A stretch of DNA of 64,000 bases from Nocardia abscessus (GTDB taxonomy: Bacteria > Actinomycetota > Actinomycetes > Mycobacteriales > Mycobacteriaceae): positions 1 to 64,000 of the forward strand of contig NZ_JADLQO010000015.1 of NCBI RefSeq assembly GCF_015477775.1, in the 5' to 3' direction. The first letter of the stretch is position 1; every line of letters starts with the position of its first letter. The translations under genes and the position numbers were made by a program. The notes below the pieces were generated by a model. It was not told the origin of the DNA, ran no database searches, and was given only the letters and a program-made list of their open reading frames with translations. This document shows, piece by piece, positions 61,801 to 64,000 of the stretch.

Positions 61801-61894
61801 CTGGCCCAACGACGACGGCAGCGAATTCCTCGACCACTACATGCGCGTCACGCGGCGTGCCAAAGCCGTCGTCGAGCGAGTCTTCGGCGGGTGA
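58883..61894 (+). CDS. glnE: bifunctional glutamine synthetase adenylyltransferase/deadenylase
   Basis: A 1,003-residue two-headed nucleotidyltransferase that adenylylates and deadenylylates glutamine synthetase. The first catalytic site is MGKCGARELNYVSDVDVVF (about residue 226) and the second GRLGGMELGYGSDADVLF (about 728), each with its DxD acids, joined by a helical regulatory region. ATG 58883 is used with a TGTAAT hexamer 9 bases upstream; a TTG at 58874 is possible. The usual target, glnA1, is not in this window. Confidence 0.94.
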   Translation: MVRPPSARSAVPGVGRLGLLEPSAAASLRELGWDNVESIPVLWALSRAPDADLALSTLMRLRESIGSGWDAIDSAIRADTSLRGRLFALLGSSSALGDHLVAEPSAWETLRRKELPERDELIADLLAVVEAEPEQGPNAAPLLFRAGISGPEVVALLRRRYRDQLMLLAALDLAATVENEPVLPYQVVGRQLTDLADAALTAALAVAVARVCKDEPVPVRLGVLAMGKCGARELNYVSDVDVVFVAEPADATATRLAAEMMSVASQAFFEVDAALRPEGKAGALVRTLDSHVAYYKRWARTWEFQALLKNRPATGDLALGEQYRAALMPMVWQASERPDFVADVQAMRRRVEDLVPADLRERELKLGHGSLRDVEFAVQLLQLVHGRVDETLHVQGTVEALTALAAGGYVGRDDAANLTASYEFLRLLEHRLQLQRLRRTHTLPAADDEEGMRWLARAAHIRPDGRQDAVGVLGSEIRRNAVRVRRLHAKLFYRPLLESVARLDSDALRLSPEAAIRQLAALGYAAPEHALGHLKALTGGVSRKGRIQALLLPTLLEWLSDTPNPDAGLLAYRRVSEGLADQIWFLRELRDEGAIAQRLMIVLGSSEYLPDLLINAPETIRMYADGPGGPLLLGPQPDEVARGILTAAARYDDSKRAVAAARSLRRHELARVASADLLGMLEVPQVCRALSSVWVAVLEASLLAVIRASEAERGAPAPADIAVIGMGRLGGMELGYGSDADVLFVCDPRPGEDETKAMRWAIGVADRVQQLLGAPSTDPPLHVDAGLRPEGRNGPLVRTLAAYAAYYEQWAQPWEVQALLRAHQVAGDEGLGVRFLHVIDKVRYPEGGVSADAVREIRRIKARVDAERLPRGADPATHTKLGRGGLADIEWTVQLMQLRHAHEVPGLHNTSTLQALDVIEQTELLDAHDVALLRDAWLTATNARNALVLVRGKPSDQLPGPGRLLSAVARVAGWPNDDGSEFLDHYMRVTRRAKAVVERVFGG

Positions 61895-61930
61895 CGGTTC
61901 GGGTCCTACGGCTGCACCCAGAACCCGGGC

Positions 61931-62266
61931 TCATGAGCCGAGGGTGAGGCCGGTGCGGGCCGCCCGCTGTTCGCCCCAGTCGTAGAGCGCGGTGAGGACG
62001 GGCACGAGGGTGCGGCCTTCGTCGGTGAGGGTGTACTCGACCTGCGGAGGCACCGTGTCGAAGACGGTGCGGCGGACCAGGCCGTCGGATTCCAGTTCGC
62101 GCAGTTGCTGGACCAGCATCTTCTCGCTGGTCGTCGGCATCCGCCTGCGCAGCTCACCGTAGCGGTGCACGCCCTCCTTGAGGTGGGCCAGGATCACCGG
62201 CTTCCACTTGCCGCCGATCAGGTCGACGGTCACCTCCACGGCGCACTGGTAGAGCTTGTCGGGCAC
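61931..62266 (-). CDS. HxlR-family transcriptional regulator
   Basis: A 111-residue winged-helix regulator: CAVEVTVDLIGGKWKPVILAHLKEGVHRYGELRRRMPTTSEKMLVQQLRELESDGLVRR and VEYTLTDEGRTLVPVLTALYDWGE. The cysteine in CAVEV is typical of redox-responsive HxlR members. GTG 62266 follows AGGAGG. It diverges from the operon at 62383; the 116-base gap contains the direct repeat TTGTAA-CA-CTGTAA (62309-62322) that may be its site. Confidence 0.9.
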   Translation of the reverse strand: MPDKLYQCAVEVTVDLIGGKWKPVILAHLKEGVHRYGELRRRMPTTSEKMLVQQLRELESDGLVRRTVFDTVPPQVEYTLTDEGRTLVPVLTALYDWGEQRAARTGLTLGS

Positions 62267-62382
62267 GCGGCGGACCTCCTGGCTACCTACTCACCGAAAA
62301 GTGCGTTCTTGTAACACTGTAATCATCACGATTCCATGGATGCCGTTCACCTGGACAACCGCAGACATGGAGCGAAACAGCA

Positions 62383-62709
62383 ATGAAGGTCATCGTTTTC
62401 GACCGCTTCAAGCCCGGCGTCACGCTGGAGACGATCAACCCGTACCTGCCCGAGGAGGTCGCCAACGTGTGGCGGCTGTGGAAGGCGGGCATCGTCCGGG
62501 AGAACTACGCGCGAGCCGACGAGCCCGGCGTGGTCATCGTGTTCGAGGTCGACAGCGTCGAGGAGGCGCAGAAGTACGTCGCCGACTTCCCGCTCACCAA
62601 GGCCGGGTACCTGGAGTGGACCTACGTCCCGGTGCAGGCGCCGTTGCCGCTGGAAGCGCTGATGGACCCGGCCGTCGACGTCGCCGAGCCCTACGACCGG
62701 ACCGCGTGA
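62383..62709 (+). CDS. small hypothetical protein (YCII/muconolactone-isomerase-like)
   Basis: A 108-residue single-domain protein with a ferredoxin-like pattern of alternating strands and helices: MKVIVFDRFKPGVTLETINPYLPEEVANVWRLW, VVIVFEVDSVEEAQKYVADFPL, LEWTYVPVQAP. It resembles small aromatic-degradation-associated proteins such as the muconolactone isomerase-like group, but the match is not firm. Its TGA overlaps the next gene (GTGA), so it is coupled to the isochorismatase-family gene under the divergent HxlR regulator. Confidence 0.7.
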   Translation: MKVIVFDRFKPGVTLETINPYLPEEVANVWRLWKAGIVRENYARADEPGVVIVFEVDSVEEAQKYVADFPLTKAGYLEWTYVPVQAPLPLEALMDPAVDVAEPYDRTA

Positions 62710-62711
62710 GC

Positions 62712-63359
62712 ATGCGACACGCCTTCGGCCTGAACATCCCGCAGACCGTATCCGACGCCTGCGATCCCGCGCGGATGGCGCTGCTCATCTACGACATGCA
62801 GGTCGGCGTCGTGCGGCAGATCCCGGAGGGAGAGCAGATCGTGCGCGCGTGTGTGCGCTTGCGTGACGCCGCGCGGGCAGGTGGTTTCCGGGTGTTCTAT
62901 ACCCGGCACATGTCGCTGCCGGTCGCGGCCTCGGGTGTCGCGCAGCTGCGCACCGCGATGTCTTGGCAGCGGGTGGACGACCCGGCCGCCCTGCGCTCCA
63001 GCTTTCCGCAGGGCTCACCGCAGTTCCAGTTGGTCCCCGAGTTGACGCCCGGCCCGGACGAGGTGGTGTTCGACAAGATCACCATGTCGGCATTCGCGTC
63101 GACGCCACTGGACTTCGCCCTACGCGACAGCGGCATCGACACCTACGCCATCGCGGGCATCGCCATGGAGGTGGGCATCGAGCCGACGGTCCGGCACAGC
63201 CTGGATCTGGGTTATCTGCCGATCATCGTCCCCGACGCCTGCGGGGCCGGCCACCCGGAAGCCGCCGAAAGGTCTTACGCCACCCTAGAATTCGCGGGAG
63301 GATCGCTCACCACCGACACGGCCGCACTGAGCGATCTGATGAGTCGCCGCGCACCCTAG
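62712..63359 (+). CDS. isochorismatase-family cysteine-less hydrolase
   Basis: A 215-residue isochorismatase fold. Asp in LLIYDMQ and Lys in VVFDKITMSAF match two of the catalytic triad, but the position of the nucleophile cysteine in IAGIAMEVGIEPTVRHSLDLG is glycine. True isochorismatases also lack this cysteine, whereas amidase-type members need it. ATG 62712 fits homologues; a GTG at 62706 forms a GTGA overlap with the preceding stop and could be the coupled start. Confidence 0.85.
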   Translation: MRHAFGLNIPQTVSDACDPARMALLIYDMQVGVVRQIPEGEQIVRACVRLRDAARAGGFRVFYTRHMSLPVAASGVAQLRTAMSWQRVDDPAALRSSFPQGSPQFQLVPELTPGPDEVVFDKITMSAFASTPLDFALRDSGIDTYAIAGIAMEVGIEPTVRHSLDLGYLPIIVPDACGAGHPEAAERSYATLEFAGGSLTTDTAALSDLMSRRAP

Positions 63360-63484
63360 CGCGTTCCACGCGGCGCGATCCATTCCGCGTTCTCCGGCCG
63401 GGGCCGCCATCGCGTGGAAGCTCGACTACGCCGCGCCGGTACTCCGCTGGACCCGCATCGCGCCGACGACCGGGTGGGTGATGG

Positions 63485-63871
63485 TCAGGAGGGCCGCGAT
63501 CCGCGCGGGGTAGCGGTCCTTCCACCGTCGCCTCGCAGCCGGAACATGCGCTTGCCGGCCCTGTCCGGGAGATCGGTCGCGCCTGTCGCCGACTGAGTGC
63601 CCGGGGTATCGGTCAACGCGTGGAAGCGGTCGATGAACTGGCGTATGGCCAGCCGGTTTTCGTCATCGAGCCCGTTGGCGGCGGTGACGGTGACCATGGT
63701 GCCGGAGTCGATGCGCAGGACGTCCCAGGCCACCGGCAGGACGGGCGCGTGCACGCTGCGCCCGTTACTGCTGATCGTGATGGACGAACGGGATACGCCA
63801 GGAACGAAGGCCAGGTCTTCGGCGATCGCGGCCGTGAGCGGTCCCTTCGCGGGAAACTCCTCGACGTACAT
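63485..63871 (-). CDS. HPr-like protein lacking the phosphohistidine site
   Basis: The 128-residue protein resembles phosphocarrier HPr: ITISSNGRSVHAPVLPVAWDVLRIDSGTMVTVTAANGLDDENRLAIRQFIDRF has the strand-helix pattern around the usual Ser46 region. The N-terminal histidine motif is replaced by AKGPLTA, so phosphotransfer is doubtful. A disordered tail of 40 residues follows. ATG 63871 has GAGG at 7 bases; the longer frame to 64000 is unsupported. The 125-base gap to the isochorismatase-like gene shows nothing else. Confidence 0.6.
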   Translation of the reverse strand: MYVEEFPAKGPLTAAIAEDLAFVPGVSRSSITISSNGRSVHAPVLPVAWDVLRIDSGTMVTVTAANGLDDENRLAIRQFIDRFHALTDTPGTQSATGATDLPDRAGKRMFRLRGDGGRTATPRGSRPS

Positions 63872-64000
63872 TCTCGACCTCGTCACGTTGCCGACAGTAG
63901 TGAGCCAGTGTAGACATGGGACGGATCTCGCTCGAGCCACACAGAACCCACCCCTGCGCTCCACCGCGTCTTCGCCTGCATTGCTTAGGCTCGACCGCAT

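Overview
The window is high-GC actinobacterial DNA and most likely comes from a Nocardia chromosome, or that of a very close mycolic-acid actinomycete. The reasons are a fabD-acpM-kasA-accD6 mycolate FAS-II locus with a MabR-type regulator, a homodimeric pyruvate dehydrogenase E1, a GlnA2/GlnE pair, a Hip1/CaeA-type lipoprotein, and gene orders that recall two blocks of the Mycobacterium tuberculosis chromosome (about Rv2238c-Rv2247 and Rv2221c-Rv2236c). Organism and family assignments rest on recognition of the protein sequences, not on a database search.

Layout. Positions 1-4,253 look accessory: the tail of an IS481-type transposase, a three-gene WhiJ-like/DUF6879 regulatory module, two small proteins, and a metal-responsive operon (CmtR-like repressor, CDF-type cation transporter, DUF3703 protein). 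This stretch ends next to the 3' end of a tRNA-Val gene, a classic integration site. Positions 4,461-14,861 are core: ahpE, a DUF3052 protein, a lipoprotein, aceE, mabR, fabD, acpM, kasA and accD6. A near-perfect palindrome upstream of fabD is the likely MabR operator.

Positions 15,063-25,983 hold mixed metabolic and regulatory genes: an HxlR regulator, a nitroreductase, an orphan N6-adenine methyltransferase, a TetR regulator, an SDR oxidoreductase, an Rv3651-like protein, a gamma carbonic anhydrase, a GlxA-type regulator, an MBL hydrolase, alanine dehydrogenase and an ECF sigma factor. Positions 26,131-33,701 are a conserved block: cobD, SURF1, ptpA, a CobC-like aminotransferase, Nif3-like, a membrane protein, a zinc-ribbon protein, and RNase H/phosphatase.

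Positions 34,012-43,935 form a compact biosynthetic locus and are the most interesting part of the window. An unusual FAD-monooxygenase fused to a PapA/condensation-like acyltransferase lies upstream of a 2,424-residue dimodular NRPS (C-A-T-C-A-T-TE). The first adenylation domain reads as serine-specific; the second has an unassigned code. An MmyB-type regulator converges on its end. Small genes follow (GNATs, a NUDIX hydrolase, an alpha/beta hydrolase), then the RNase P RNA gene, a DUF732 lipoprotein and a previously easy-to-miss 30-residue ORF with its own terminator hairpin.

Positions 50,475-61,894 return to core genes: an RNB ribonuclease, a prolyl iminopeptidase-CHAD fusion, a lipoprotein, a decayed phosphotransferase, panB, the CaeA-like hydrolase, glnA2 and glnE, with a GlnR-like box before glnA2. 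The window closes with an HxlR-regulated pair (small protein plus isochorismatase-family hydrolase) and an HPr-like protein. Codon use is uniformly high-GC, so long antisense ORFs are common and were discarded.
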